From Deltaproteobacteria bacterium (lineage in GTDB: Bacteria > Desulfobacterota > GWC2-55-46), in the NCBI GenBank assembly GCA_016219075.1, contig JACRCJ010000286.1, positions 1-64,000 of the forward strand: a stretch of DNA of 64,000 nt, written 5' to 3'. Shown here one piece after another: positions 41,320 through 51,235 of this stretch (its first letter is position 1; every line of letters starts with the position of its first letter). The translations under genes were made by a program, and so were the position numbers. The notes under the pieces are model-generated. The model was not told where the DNA came from, searched no databases, and saw only the letters and a program-made list of their open reading frames with translations.

Positions 41320-42919
41320 TAGACACTACATATCGAGGCTGGCAAAAACGGCCGCACCTTACGCCGCGTACATCGCGCTCGCCTGTTTCTTTATCAAACA
41401 ACCCCCGATGCACGAAGAGGTGATGCACCTGAGGGACACTGGCAGCTGGGCCTCCGCGCTCTCGTACTCGTGCCACCCTCCGCTCTATGTGATGCTCGGG
41501 CGCATCGCGAGGATCATATTCGGCGAAGGCTACAGGGCGCTTTATATCCTCGGGATTTTTGCGGGGCTTATAAACCTGTACCTCATAGGCAGGATCATCA
41601 ACGCCGTCCTTGAAGACCTGGGGGACAAAAAAGAGGCGTTCTCTCTCGCCGGAGTCTGGATAGCCGTGCTGATGCCAGTGTTTGTCCAGGGCTCGCTGCT
41701 GCTTGAGATCGAGCCGGCCGTGCTGACGCCGCTATCGCTGCTCGCGCTATTGTACTACATCAGGAAAGAGGGGCGGGGCGGGACGGGTTTTTACGCCATG
41801 ACCGGTGTTTTATTCGCTCTTACGATGTGGGCCAAATATTTCTTCACGCCTTTCCTGCTGATATTCTCGATATTCATATACGAGGCAACGGGAGGGAAGA
41901 TGCTCAGGGACGCGCTCAGGTCTTCCGTGATAATGCTCGGCACGGCGCTCGCCATATTCGTTCCGACGTATCTTTTATATTCGAAGGCGTTCATAACCGG
42001 CGCCAACTCCTTTGCCTTCCTCGCCCTCGATAAGACGAAGGAGGGCGCGCCTTTATTCGCGTCATTAAAGATATTTTTCCCGATGGCCACGAAGCTCATG
42101 GCCCTGACGTTCTGGCTGAGCCCGTTTTTCATCGCGGCAGTCATCTGGCTCATGCGGAGGATCTTTCACGACAGGCAGACATTCAGGAAAGAAAGGCTCT
42201 TCGCCATAGCAACGGCGTGCATATTCGTCTTCTACCTGACCATGCACCCTTACCCGTTCGGTGAGTCCAAATACTTCTATCCGATCTTCCCGCTCCTCGC
42301 GGTTTTGGGATCGAGCCTGCTCGCGAGGTCAGGTTTAAGGCTGCCGCCACTCAGGTACGCGGTATTGATAATCCCGGCCACGGCCGTCATCTTCTTTACC
42401 ATCGGCGACCCTCTGTACCAGGCTATCGGCCTTTACCGTAGCCTTTCGATGGGCAGGCTCTATCTATACGTCTTTTTTTACGCCTCGATAAACCTCGCGC
42501 TCTTCGGGGCGGCCTACGCAATATTCAACGGGCGCGGCTTCAGCGCGTTCGGGTCATCGCTCGTATACCTTTCGATATGCTCGAGCCTGTCGCTCTTCGC
42601 CTCCCAGGCGATTGGCCAATACCAGACAAGGAGCCAGTACGGGGAGAACGGCGCGCTTGAGACCGTCAGCTTCATAAGGTCCGGGGTCCCGTCGTCCAGC
42701 AGGGTCATCATCCCCGGCGATATCCGCTTTTATACGGAGATGGAGTTCGTAAAGGTGGGGGCGGTCTCAGAGGGCGCGGAGAGCATCGCCGAATGGGACT
42801 GGATAGTGGAAAGAAAGGCCAACATACTCAGGCTCAAGCCTGAAGCGTCAAGCGCGCTGGTCTCGAACTACAGGCTCTTAAGGCATATAGGCTCATACGA
42901 GATTTACAGGCGGAGATAG
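41312..42919 (+). CDS. GT39/ArnT-like membrane glycosyltransferase
   Basis: 535 residues with about 10-12 hydrophobic helices. The first periplasmic loop has the acidic motif MHEEVMHLRDTGSW followed by HPPLYVMLGRI, as in ArnT/PMT-type enzymes, which take sugars from polyprenyl phosphate. Its likely donor is made by the GT2 gene directly upstream (eight-base overlap). It would decorate the glycan on the outer face of the inner membrane. The acceptor is unknown. Confidence 0.8.
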   Translation: MADRHYISRLAKTAAPYAAYIALACFFIKQPPMHEEVMHLRDTGSWASALSYSCHPPLYVMLGRIARIIFGEGYRALYILGIFAGLINLYLIGRIINAVLEDLGDKKEAFSLAGVWIAVLMPVFVQGSLLLEIEPAVLTPLSLLALLYYIRKEGRGGTGFYAMTGVLFALTMWAKYFFTPFLLIFSIFIYEATGGKMLRDALRSSVIMLGTALAIFVPTYLLYSKAFITGANSFAFLALDKTKEGAPLFASLKIFFPMATKLMALTFWLSPFFIAAVIWLMRRIFHDRQTFRKERLFAIATACIFVFYLTMHPYPFGESKYFYPIFPLLAVLGSSLLARSGLRLPPLRYAVLIIPATAVIFFTIGDPLYQAIGLYRSLSMGRLYLYVFFYASINLALFGAAYAIFNGRGFSAFGSSLVYLSICSSLSLFASQAIGQYQTRSQYGENGALETVSFIRSGVPSSSRVIIPGDIRFYTEMEFVKVGAVSEGAESIAEWDWIVERKANILRLKPEASSALVSNYRLLRHIGSYEIYRRR

Positions 42920-42921
42920 CT

Positions 42922-44274
42922 ATGGAACAGGCTGAGAGGGCGTATACCGGCATGGGGACGCGGGAGAGCACGGCGGGGCTTAATTTTACCGCGGTAGCCG
43001 TTTTTACGGTCTCTGTTTTCATACTCTCGAACGACAACAGCCTGAGGATCGCCTCGGTAAGCGTCTCAACCGCAGTTGCCTTCCTGATGCTCGCGGTCTT
43101 TTTGGTCAGCGGTTTGAAGAAAGGCAGGTTCATCCTCAAGGGACACGATGTGCAGAGGCCGCTGTTCCTCCTTTTCTTCTGGGCCGTTTTCTCTCTCATA
43201 ATCGCCCGCCTCGACCCGTGGAAGGCGCTCCCGGAGGCCGCGTATTCCTACACATGGGCCAACGGGATGAACTCGCCGGCGTGGAGGGGGGCGTCTTTCT
43301 TACTACGGCTTTTCCTTTCCGTCTTCGCCATCGAGTTCATCATCTCGAACGTGGATACGAAAGAGAAGGTCTTCAGGGTCGTGAACATCACTTTAGCCGT
43401 ATATTTCCTCGTATGCCTCTTCGGCCTCGCGCAGATAATCCTCTATTTTTTCTTCCACATCGAGGCGGGCAGCGTTTTGACCGAGCCGCACTTCCGGGCC
43501 GGGGGGTACGTGGGCGAGCCGCAGACCTACGGGATACTCCTCGTAAGCTCGCTCTTCCTCGTGATAGCCGCGGTCAACAAAAGATGCGAGGGGATTTACT
43601 TCTCAAGGCGCTTTCTTAAGATACTCCTTCTTATGGCTATCATAGACCTCGTCTTTACTTTTTCGGTTTCGATGTTCGTCTCGGTCCTTCTGGCGCTCTT
43701 GTTCCACAGCAATGAAATAAGGAAAAGGGGCCTTATCATCTTTTCGATAGCAGGCGGCGCGGCCGCCTACGCCTTTTACAGCTTCCTTAACTCGGTGCTG
43801 ATAGCAAAGCTCGTAAGCGAGACCTTCACCTACAACAGCAGGACCCTCACCTGGAATATCGGCGCCAAAATGCTCGGCGAGAACCCGATTGCGGGGGTCG
43901 GCATAGGGCAGTCGCCTTTGCTATCCGGGTATTTCTCGGAGCTTATAAACCTGAGCTTCGATTCTCTCAACTTCGACGCCTTCCGCGTCACCCTTCTTAA
44001 TTCCTACATAGAATGGGGGGCCGAGACAGGCATTGTCGGGCTTGCGGTGCTCCTGTACCTGATATACAGGTGCTATATGATTGGCAGGGCGCGCACGCAG
44101 AGCAAGGAGTTCAAGTTCGTAAGACTCGCGTACGGCGGGGCGCTCCTCGCGCTCGCGGTTTCCGCTAACTCGTACGGCGGGGTCTTCTACGTTGGGTGCT
44201 TCAACCTGGTCTTCGCCATGTATATAGCGGGGACGAGGGTCTTCAGCCGGGCGGCGGATGCGGCAGCTCTATAG
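42922..44274 (+). CDS. wzy: O-antigen polymerase (Wzy-like)
   Basis: 450 residues with about 11-12 hydrophobic helices and a large periplasmic loop. The late segment FTYNSRTLTWNIGAKMLGENPIAGVGIGQSP is the Wzy_C / O-antigen-ligase-type signature. With the Wzx at 36525 and Wzz at 53365 it should polymerise the repeat unit. A WaaL ligase cannot be excluded by sequence alone. ATG 42922 lies just after the previous stop. Confidence 0.85.
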   Translation: MEQAERAYTGMGTRESTAGLNFTAVAVFTVSVFILSNDNSLRIASVSVSTAVAFLMLAVFLVSGLKKGRFILKGHDVQRPLFLLFFWAVFSLIIARLDPWKALPEAAYSYTWANGMNSPAWRGASFLLRLFLSVFAIEFIISNVDTKEKVFRVVNITLAVYFLVCLFGLAQIILYFFFHIEAGSVLTEPHFRAGGYVGEPQTYGILLVSSLFLVIAAVNKRCEGIYFSRRFLKILLLMAIIDLVFTFSVSMFVSVLLALLFHSNEIRKRGLIIFSIAGGAAAYAFYSFLNSVLIAKLVSETFTYNSRTLTWNIGAKMLGENPIAGVGIGQSPLLSGYFSELINLSFDSLNFDAFRVTLLNSYIEWGAETGIVGLAVLLYLIYRCYMIGRARTQSKEFKFVRLAYGGALLALAVSANSYGGVFYVGCFNLVFAMYIAGTRVFSRAADAAAL

Positions 44275-45415
44275 ATATGCGGTATTCTTCTCCAGGACGC
44301 TGGCCCTTTCTTCAGGGTCTTTCACGCAGTCTCTGCTTCACGCGCTGTATGAGAGACATTACCCGGCGAGGAAACGGAAGGCCGGGGGAGAAATCAATAT
44401 CCTTGTAGTCCAGCTCGGCCAGATAGGGGACTTTGTCCTCTCCGCCCCGCTCTTCGAGGCGCTTAAATCGACCTACGGCAAAAGGCTAAGGCTGACCGTA
44501 ATGACCGATTCGATAAATAAGGACCTTGCCGGCATGGACATGAACATAGACAAGACCGTTTTTTATGACTCGCCGAGGTATTCACGGGTAAAGGGCGGCG
44601 GAAGCGTTTTCCCTTACGAGCGCCTTAAAGAAGGAAGGTTCGACGAGGTTATCTGGCTCAGGGGTGACATGAAGGTATTTATATGGATGGCCTCAAGAAG
44701 GGTCCCGATGAAGAGCATAATGAAGTTCCCGAACCCGCTACGCTCGTCATGGCTCGCGCTCATAACAGGACGGCCTTCCAAAAAAAAGGCGATGCATTAC
44801 CTTGAGACACTCGACGAGGTGTGTAAAGACGCCAGCCCAAGCGGGCTATTCAGGGCGAAGGCAAGCAATGCGCCAGCCGCAGGCATGCGGGAAGTCATGA
44901 TACACATCGGCTCCGGCAACGCCTTGAGGAGGTGGCCTGAGGAGAGGTTCTCGAAGCTCTGCTCGCTACTCGCCGGGCTTTCGCCTGATATCAGCGTCAG
45001 CCTTATCGGCTCAAAAGAGGACAGGCAGGCCGGCGAGCGCATAGCCACAGGGGCGGCCGCAAATGGCGCTCAAGGGGTCAGCAACCTCTGCGGGGCTTTC
45101 ATGCTTACGGACCTGTACGAAAGGTTCAGGGCCGCCAGCCTTTACATCGGGTTCGACAGCGGCCCCATGCACATGGCGGCGAGCGCCGGGGCCCCGCTCA
45201 TAGCGCTTATGGGCCCGCAGTCCCCGCAGGTCTTCGGCCCGCGCGGTCAGAACGTAAAAGTGATACACAAGGGGTTTCCCTGCTCACCGTGCTGGCAGTT
45301 CGGGTGCGTGCGTAACGATAACGGCGCGGGCGCGTGCGTGCTCGCGATAACCCCTGAGGAGGTCTTCAGGGAGGCCAGGGCTTTCCTGGAGGGTTCGGCT
45401 TCTTATGCGCATTGA
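44258..45415 (+). CDS. Family 9 (heptosyltransferase-type) glycosyltransferase
   Basis: 385 residues. After a 45-residue basic extension come LVVQLGQIGDFVLSAPLFEAL, then HIGSGNALRRWPEERFSKL and GFDSGPMHMAASAGAPLIALMGP, the GT9 signatures. GT9 enzymes usually transfer ADP- or GDP-activated heptose, which fits the HddA/HddC-like genes of this locus. It overlaps the polymerase and methyltransferase genes. Confidence 0.87.
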   Translation: MRQLYRYAVFFSRTLALSSGSFTQSLLHALYERHYPARKRKAGGEINILVVQLGQIGDFVLSAPLFEALKSTYGKRLRLTVMTDSINKDLAGMDMNIDKTVFYDSPRYSRVKGGGSVFPYERLKEGRFDEVIWLRGDMKVFIWMASRRVPMKSIMKFPNPLRSSWLALITGRPSKKKAMHYLETLDEVCKDASPSGLFRAKASNAPAAGMREVMIHIGSGNALRRWPEERFSKLCSLLAGLSPDISVSLIGSKEDRQAGERIATGAAANGAQGVSNLCGAFMLTDLYERFRAASLYIGFDSGPMHMAASAGAPLIALMGPQSPQVFGPRGQNVKVIHKGFPCSPCWQFGCVRNDNGAGACVLAITPEEVFREARAFLEGSASYAH

Positions 45416-46031
45416 CCCGAGGCTTTTATTCCTCATGAGGAGGGCCTTTGAGGCAAAGGACGAGCGCTTCGGAGGTATCAATGCGCGCTTTCTGGATATC
45501 GGATGCGCTGACGGGAGTTTTATAAATGCGGTGCTCGCCTCCGGCAAAAGCGGCGTGGAAATAGACGGGGTAGACGTGCCGTCCCGATGGCTCAAGGCCG
45601 CCTCAATCGGCGCCGGGTGCAGGCTCTACGTACAGGACCTGCAGAAGGGAATAGGGGAGATGGAGCCGGGCAAATACCATATCGCGACGATGTGGGAGGT
45701 GGTGGAACATATTGAGAACGTCCATCAGTTCCTCCGCAACGCCAGCGAGCTCCTTGTCCCCGGGGGCGTTGCGCTTTTATCCACGCCGAACCTCCTGAGC
45801 CTGAGCCGCTTCGTAAAGGGGCAAAGGTGGGTGGGCACTTCAGAGCCTGACCATAAATACCTCTTCGACGCGAAGTCATTAAAGATGGTGCTTTCAAGGA
45901 CCGGCTTTAGCGAAATAGACGTGAGGGGTTTTTTCCTGCCGTCGAAAGGCCCGTCTTTCGACCCGTGGAACAGGCTCCTTTCCATGTCGCCCGGAGGCGG
46001 GATGCTCTTTGCCAGGGCCTTAAAGGGGTAG
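45405..46031 (+). CDS. Class I SAM-dependent methyltransferase
   Basis: 208 residues. The SAM-binding loop is ARFLDIGCADGSFINAVL (about 27-44), followed by MWEVVEHIENVHQFL and LLVPGGVALLSTPN, which fit Methyltransf_11/23-type enzymes often found in O-antigen loci. It could cap or methylate a sugar of the repeat. ATG 45405 overlaps the GT9 gene by 11 bases. Confidence 0.85.
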   Translation: MRIDPRLLFLMRRAFEAKDERFGGINARFLDIGCADGSFINAVLASGKSGVEIDGVDVPSRWLKAASIGAGCRLYVQDLQKGIGEMEPGKYHIATMWEVVEHIENVHQFLRNASELLVPGGVALLSTPNLLSLSRFVKGQRWVGTSEPDHKYLFDAKSLKMVLSRTGFSEIDVRGFFLPSKGPSFDPWNRLLSMSPGGGMLFARALKG

Positions 46032-46100
46032 ATAGATAACGGCGCCCGGTCCTTTTGGAAAGACAAGGCGGCCCAAAGATAACCATAAAAGGATAAAACC

Positions 46101-47555
46101 ATGAAAAAGATACTCCTTGTATATAACGTCTATTCAGATGAGCTCGGGTCGAGCCGCCCGCCGCTCGGCACGGGCTATCTCGCGCAGGCGCTCGAGGACG
46201 CGGGGGCCGAGTACGGCGTGGTTGACATGAAGCTCGGCTACTCGGAGGAAGACGTCCTGAAAATGATCGAGGAAGGCGGCTATGACTGCGTGGGGACAAC
46301 TGTCTATACGGTCGGGCACAAGAGGTTTTTCGGGCTCCTCGGTCTTATAAAGGACAGGTTCCCCTCCATCGAGACCCTTGCGGGGGGGCCGCATGTGACG
46401 ATAATGGGCAGGAAAATACTGGAAGAGTACGGGAAGGTCGATTTCGCGTTCGCGGGAGAGTCTGAAGGCTCTCTTATACGGTTCCTTGAAGGCGGGGAAC
46501 ACAGGGATATCCCGGGGCTTATTTACAGGGATGGAGGGGAGGTCCTCTACCCGGTCCCGTTCACAAGGCCGGAGAATCTCGACGATATCGGATGGCCGAA
46601 GTACTCCGGGTTCGAGCTCGACAAATACGCAAATGAAATGGGGGTCATCACATCGAGGGGGTGCCCTTACTCCTGCATCTTCTGCTCGGTCGGGCTCACG
46701 CTCGGCAAGAAGATAAGGACCCGCTCGATAGAAAAGATAGGCGATGAGCTTGAGTACTGGTACTCGAAAGGCAGGAGGATTTTCAACTTCCTCGACGACA
46801 ACTTCACCTTCTACAGCGAAAGGGTCTTCGCGCTTTGCGGCGAGATAGAGAAAAGAGGGCTCAAGGACCTGACACTGAGGGCGTCAAACGGCATAAGGGC
46901 CGACAAGATAAACAGGGAGATGCTCCTCAGGATGAAGGAGGCCGGGTTCAAAAGTTTCGGCATCGGCGTCGAGGCGGGGAACAACAAGGTGCTCAAGACG
47001 TTAAAGAAGGGCGAGACCATCGAGCAGATAGAGGGCGCGATAAAGATGAGCTGCGAGCTGGGGTTCGAGGTATCGCTCTTTTTCGTCTACGGGGCCCCAG
47101 GGGAGACGGCCGAGGACATAGAGGACTCCATAAGGATTGCCGGGAAATATCCCGTCTTCAAGGCTGACTTCTACAACCTCATGCCGTTCCCGGGCACGGC
47201 CCTCTGGGACTGGGTCGAGGACAATAACGCCTGGACGGACGAGCCCCTTGAGCTGCTGAACAGCATGGACAAGAACCTCAGGTTCTCTAAAAAGACCGGC
47301 AGGCCCTTTTTCGTCACAAGCGAGCTCAACGAGGAAGACAGGCAGAAGCTCGCCGGGAAGCTGCGGAAGGCGACTCTGCATATCCAGAGGAAGGGGATTG
47401 AAAAGGTCTTCGCAAGGTTCGGGGTATTGAAATACCCGGCCGGTTATATCGGCTCTACAATGGTCTTCCAGCGGCTTTTTTTCAATAACAACAGGCTCAG
47501 GAAATTATCCGACAGGGTACGCTTTCACTCAAAACCAAGGACAAAAGTAGATTAA
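46101..47555 (+). CDS. B12-binding-type radical SAM protein 4
   Basis: 484 residues. N-terminal B12-like fold (LGTGYLAQALEDAGAEYGVVDMK, LAGGPHVTIMG, FAFAGESEGSL), then cluster cysteines C188, C192 and C195 (TSRGCPYSCIFC) and the usual GIGVEAGNNKVLKTLKKG segment. It lies 69 bases after the methyltransferase, so a second methyl-type reaction by the radical route is possible. No helper ferredoxin is encoded nearby. Confidence 0.85.
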   Translation: MKKILLVYNVYSDELGSSRPPLGTGYLAQALEDAGAEYGVVDMKLGYSEEDVLKMIEEGGYDCVGTTVYTVGHKRFFGLLGLIKDRFPSIETLAGGPHVTIMGRKILEEYGKVDFAFAGESEGSLIRFLEGGEHRDIPGLIYRDGGEVLYPVPFTRPENLDDIGWPKYSGFELDKYANEMGVITSRGCPYSCIFCSVGLTLGKKIRTRSIEKIGDELEYWYSKGRRIFNFLDDNFTFYSERVFALCGEIEKRGLKDLTLRASNGIRADKINREMLLRMKEAGFKSFGIGVEAGNNKVLKTLKKGETIEQIEGAIKMSCELGFEVSLFFVYGAPGETAEDIEDSIRIAGKYPVFKADFYNLMPFPGTALWDWVEDNNAWTDEPLELLNSMDKNLRFSKKTGRPFFVTSELNEEDRQKLAGKLRKATLHIQRKGIEKVFARFGVLKYPAGYIGSTMVFQRLFFNNNRLRKLSDRVRFHSKPRTKVD

Positions 47556-47566
47556 GGGGGCGAATT

Positions 47567-49012
47567 ATGAAGATACTCATGCTCAACCCGCCGTTCCTTC
47601 CGAGGTTCTCAAGGTTCTCGCGGAGCCCCGCCGTGACAAGGAGCGGCACCATCTATTACCCGCTCTGGCACGCGTACGCCACGGGACTCCTTGAAAGGGA
47701 GGGGCACAGGGTGATGCTCCTTGACGCGCCTGCCGAGGGGCTTGGCGCGGACGAGTGCTACAGGATAGCGAAGGGGTTCTCGCCGGATATTACGGTGGTC
47801 TACACCTCAACGCCGTCCATCTACAATGACGTAGAGATAGCCGGAGGTATTAAGGATATCCAGCCGAAGGGCGTTATTGTGCTCACCGGCCCCCATGTAT
47901 CCGCCCTGCCTGAAGAATCCCTTGAGCTGGATAAAAGGGTCGATATCGTAGCGAGGGGCGAGTACGACCTTACAATAGCCGGGATAGCGAAGGCCATTGA
48001 AGAGGGCGAAGGCCTCGAATCGGTCAAAGGGATCACCTGGAGGTCGTCTTCGGGGATAACCTCAAACCCCGGCAGGGCCTTTATCGAGGACCTTGACTCG
48101 TTGCCTTTCGTATCGATGGTCTATAAAAAACACCTGAAGGTAGAGAACTACTTCTACGCGCACTGCAGGTACCCGGCCGTGTCGATATTCACGAGCAGGG
48201 GGTGCAACGCGCAGTGCTCCTACTGCGTCTATCCCCAGCAGATGTTCGGCAGGAAGCAGAGGCAGAGGAGCCCGGAGAGCATCGTAGCCGAGTTCGAATA
48301 CATCGAAAAGGAACTGCCTCGGGTGAAAGAGGTCCTGATAGACGACGACACGTTCTCTTCCGACCAGTCGCATACGATGCAGTTCTGCGAGCTGATGATA
48401 AAAAAGGGGATAAGGGTGCCGTGGACAGCCGAGTGCAGGGCGAACCTGAAGTACGAGACGATGGCCATGATGAAACGCGCGGGTTGCAGGCTTATCGTCG
48501 TGGGCTTCGAGAGCGCGGACAACACGGTCCTTAAGAACATGAAGAAGGGCCTGAGCATCGATAGGATGAGGCTTTTCGCGTTCGAGGCCAGGAGGGCCGG
48601 GATCATGCTCCACGCCTGCTTCATGGCGGGCAACAAGGGGGACACCATCGGGACCCTCATGGAGTCCCTCCGGTTCGCCAGGGAAGTGAACGCCGATACG
48701 TGCCAGTTCTTCCCGCTCATGGTCTACCCCGGCACCGAGAGCTACGATTGGGCGAAAAAGAGCGGGTATCTGAAGGAAAAGGACTTTAGCAGGTGGCTTA
48801 CCCCGGACGGGCTGCATAACTGCGTGGTTTCCACGCCGGAATTGAGCGCAAAGGACGCGGTGGATTTCTGCGGCTACGCGAGGAGGAAGTATTACCTGGG
48901 GCCGGGGTACCTGAGCAGGAAGCTCCTCCAAATGATAAAGAGCCCCGGGGAGCTTAAAAAGACCGTGAAGTCCGCGAAGACCTTCGCGAAATACCTTCTG
49001 AAGGCGAATTGA
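47567..49012 (+). CDS. B12-binding-type radical SAM protein 5
   Basis: 481 residues. The N-terminal domain (LNPPFLPRFSRFSRSPAV, VVYTSTPSIYNDVEIAGGI, LTGPHVSALPEE) and cluster C213, C217 and C220 (TSRGCNAQCSYC) follow the same plan as the others. The start LNPPFLPRFSR is like the HpnJ/hopanoid-type group of this superfamily. ATG 47567 follows GGGGGCG 11 bases after gene 4. Confidence 0.85.
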   Translation: MKILMLNPPFLPRFSRFSRSPAVTRSGTIYYPLWHAYATGLLEREGHRVMLLDAPAEGLGADECYRIAKGFSPDITVVYTSTPSIYNDVEIAGGIKDIQPKGVIVLTGPHVSALPEESLELDKRVDIVARGEYDLTIAGIAKAIEEGEGLESVKGITWRSSSGITSNPGRAFIEDLDSLPFVSMVYKKHLKVENYFYAHCRYPAVSIFTSRGCNAQCSYCVYPQQMFGRKQRQRSPESIVAEFEYIEKELPRVKEVLIDDDTFSSDQSHTMQFCELMIKKGIRVPWTAECRANLKYETMAMMKRAGCRLIVVGFESADNTVLKNMKKGLSIDRMRLFAFEARRAGIMLHACFMAGNKGDTIGTLMESLRFAREVNADTCQFFPLMVYPGTESYDWAKKSGYLKEKDFSRWLTPDGLHNCVVSTPELSAKDAVDFCGYARRKYYLGPGYLSRKLLQMIKSPGELKKTVKSAKTFAKYLLKAN

Positions 49013-49024
49013 AAGGAGATGGTG

Positions 49025-50185
49025 ATGTTCCTGGAGGCCGCTTTCTGGTCAGGCGTCATTGTCATACTTTACTCTTACATCGGGTACCCGGCGCTGCTGT
49101 TACTGCTGAACAGGCTCATCCCTGCTGACAAGCCTTTGGCGGAGAACTCAAGACTGCCGAAGGTAAGCCTCGTAATAGCGGCCTACAACGAGGAGAAGGT
49201 GATAGACGACAAGATCAGGAACTCACTCGAAATAGATTACCCTGAAGGGCTTTTCGAGGTCTGGGTCGCGTCGGACGGCTCTGACGACGGGACGAACGGG
49301 ATAGTCAGGAAATGGGCAGGGAAGGACGGGAGGGTGCGCTTGCTTGAGCTTCCGAGGTCCGGCAAATCCGAGGCCATAAACAGGGCGATGGAGCGGATCA
49401 GCGGGGAGATAGCGGTTTTTTCCGACGCTAACACAGTCTATTCGCCGGATTCGATAAAAAGGCTCGTGAGACGTTTCAACGACCCGAGGGCCGGGTGCGT
49501 CTGCGGCAGGCTCGTATACAGGAACACGGGGCGCGCCGCCAGCGGCAGGGGAGAGGGGCTTTACTGGAGGTATGAGACCTTCTTGAAGGTGCTGGAGAGC
49601 AGGCTCGGCTTCATCGCCGGGGCGAACGGCGCGATCTACGCGATAAGGAAAGGGCTCTTCGAGCCCCTTGCGCGCGGGACTATAAACGACGACCTCGTCA
49701 TCTCGATGCGCATTGTAAGGAAGGGCTGCAGGAGCGTATACGAGGATAAGGCCGTGGCCTACGAGGACGTAGCGCCCACGGTCGGAAGCGAGTTCAGGCG
49801 CCATGTGAGGGACGGCGCCGGCCATTACCTGGCGGCCGTCCACCTGATAGGGCTACTTAACCCGTTCCTCGGCACAAGGTCGCTTATTTACCTCTCGCAC
49901 AGGGTCCTGCGGTGGGGCGCGCCGTTTTTGATGATAGCGATGCTCTTTGCCAACATAGCGCTCAAGGGTGAGCCTTTCTACGCGTTATTGCTCATCCCGC
50001 ACATCGGGTTTTATCTGCTGGCGTTTGCGGGGTTTTTCGTAATAAAGACCTTGCCGTGGCCGCTCCCGTTCTTCGTCTACGGGCCGTTTTACTTCTGCAA
50101 CCTGAACCTCGCGCTCTTTTTCGGGTTCCTCAAGGCATTGACGGGCTCTCAGGGCGCCGCATGGGAAAGGACGGAGAGGGCATGA
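49025..50185 (+). CDS. Membrane family 2 glycosyltransferase
   Basis: 386 residues. A helix near 5-25 precedes the GT2 domain (VIAAYNEEKVIDDKIRNSLEIDYPE, WVASDGSDDGT, FSDANTVYSPDS), and three to four helices close the C-terminus, as in BcsA/IcaA-like or exopolysaccharide synthases without a PilZ domain. Its GT2 acid is in NDDLVISMRI. An ATG at 49019 touches the AAAGGAG ribosome site, so ATG 49025 was taken. It overlaps the WecA-like gene (ATGA). Confidence 0.82.
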   Translation: MFLEAAFWSGVIVILYSYIGYPALLLLLNRLIPADKPLAENSRLPKVSLVIAAYNEEKVIDDKIRNSLEIDYPEGLFEVWVASDGSDDGTNGIVRKWAGKDGRVRLLELPRSGKSEAINRAMERISGEIAVFSDANTVYSPDSIKRLVRRFNDPRAGCVCGRLVYRNTGRAASGRGEGLYWRYETFLKVLESRLGFIAGANGAIYAIRKGLFEPLARGTINDDLVISMRIVRKGCRSVYEDKAVAYEDVAPTVGSEFRRHVRDGAGHYLAAVHLIGLLNPFLGTRSLIYLSHRVLRWGAPFLMIAMLFANIALKGEPFYALLLIPHIGFYLLAFAGFFVIKTLPWPLPFFVYGPFYFCNLNLALFFGFLKALTGSQGAAWERTERA

Positions 50186-51144
50186 ACGATAAGGTCATTT
50201 TAAGCGCCTCAATCGGCTTTATAGCGGGGCTTTTTGGGGCGCTCCTTATAAGGGGCTGCGGAAAGGCCCTGCTCGATATGCCGAACGGGAGGAGCTCCCA
50301 TTCCGTGCCGACACCGAGGGGAGGCGGTATTGGGATCGTGATCGGGTTCGTCATAGTATCAGCGTTTATCGTAAACGACTTTACCGGGGCCGCGATAGGC
50401 GCGGGGATAGGGGTGCTGGGGGTTTTAGAGGACCGGTTCGGGCTCCCTATCGGACTACGGCTGGCCCTCCAGCTCATGGGCGCGCTCACGGCTGTTTTGA
50501 TAGCAGGGGCCTCGGCGACGACGGCCCTGTTCTGGGCCGTCGTTACAGCCGGGACTGCGAACTTCTACAACTTCCTCGACGGCATCGACGGGATAGCCGG
50601 GCTTACAGGGGCCGTAAGCTTTTCCCTGCTCGCCTTTTTTTCTTTCTTTATCGCGGGGAACGCCTCCATCGGCGCGCTCTCGACAGCGCTTGCCGCCGGG
50701 TGCATCGGGTTCCTGCCGCTCAACTTCCCCAGGGCGAAGGTCTTCATGGGGGATGCCGGGAGCATCTTTCTCGGGTTCGAGTTCGCCCTGTCAACGCACA
50801 GCCTCGCGGACTCTCTTAAGAGCCTGCTCTGCCTCGGGATGTTCCTGTGCGTCTTTTACGCCGACGCGCTCGTTACGTTATTTTACAGGTGGAGGAACGG
50901 CGAAGACCTGGCCTCTCCCCACAGGGGGCACCTCTACCAGTATCTGTGCAACGGGCTCGGGTATTCGCACAGGACGGTGTCGGAGTTATACGCCGCGGTC
51001 CAGCTTCTCTTCGGGGTGCTCGCGATATTGGCGTACTACAGGTCGGTTGTCTGGCAGGCCGCGGTAATAATCGCATTCTCGGCGTCGTTCATAATAGCCT
51101 ACAGGTCGATAAAGGGTCTGGACCCGCTCGGGCAGATATACTGA
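50182..51144 (+). CDS. Undecaprenyl-phosphate sugar-1-phosphate transferase (WecA/MraY-type)
   Basis: 320 residues with about ten hydrophobic helices. The catalytic motifs are NFYNFLDGIDGIAG, VFMGDAGSIFLGF and SPHRGHLYQYL, the PNPT signature set. It should start the repeat unit by moving a HexNAc-1-phosphate from UDP to undecaprenyl phosphate. ATG 50182 overlaps the previous stop and has GGAGAGGG; longer starts at 50056 are out of family. It ends the tight gene run; 195 bases with a hairpin follow. Confidence 0.9.
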   Translation: MNDKVILSASIGFIAGLFGALLIRGCGKALLDMPNGRSSHSVPTPRGGGIGIVIGFVIVSAFIVNDFTGAAIGAGIGVLGVLEDRFGLPIGLRLALQLMGALTAVLIAGASATTALFWAVVTAGTANFYNFLDGIDGIAGLTGAVSFSLLAFFSFFIAGNASIGALSTALAAGCIGFLPLNFPRAKVFMGDAGSIFLGFEFALSTHSLADSLKSLLCLGMFLCVFYADALVTLFYRWRNGEDLASPHRGHLYQYLCNGLGYSHRTVSELYAAVQLLFGVLAILAYYRSVVWQAAVIIAFSASFIIAYRSIKGLDPLGQIY

Positions 51145-51235
51145 ATGGGCTTGGCCGGAGTGAATCCGTCCAAGTCTCACAAATTGCCCGGCTTTTTTAA
51201 GCCTCGCATTTGGCAATCCTTCCATGGATTGCTTG

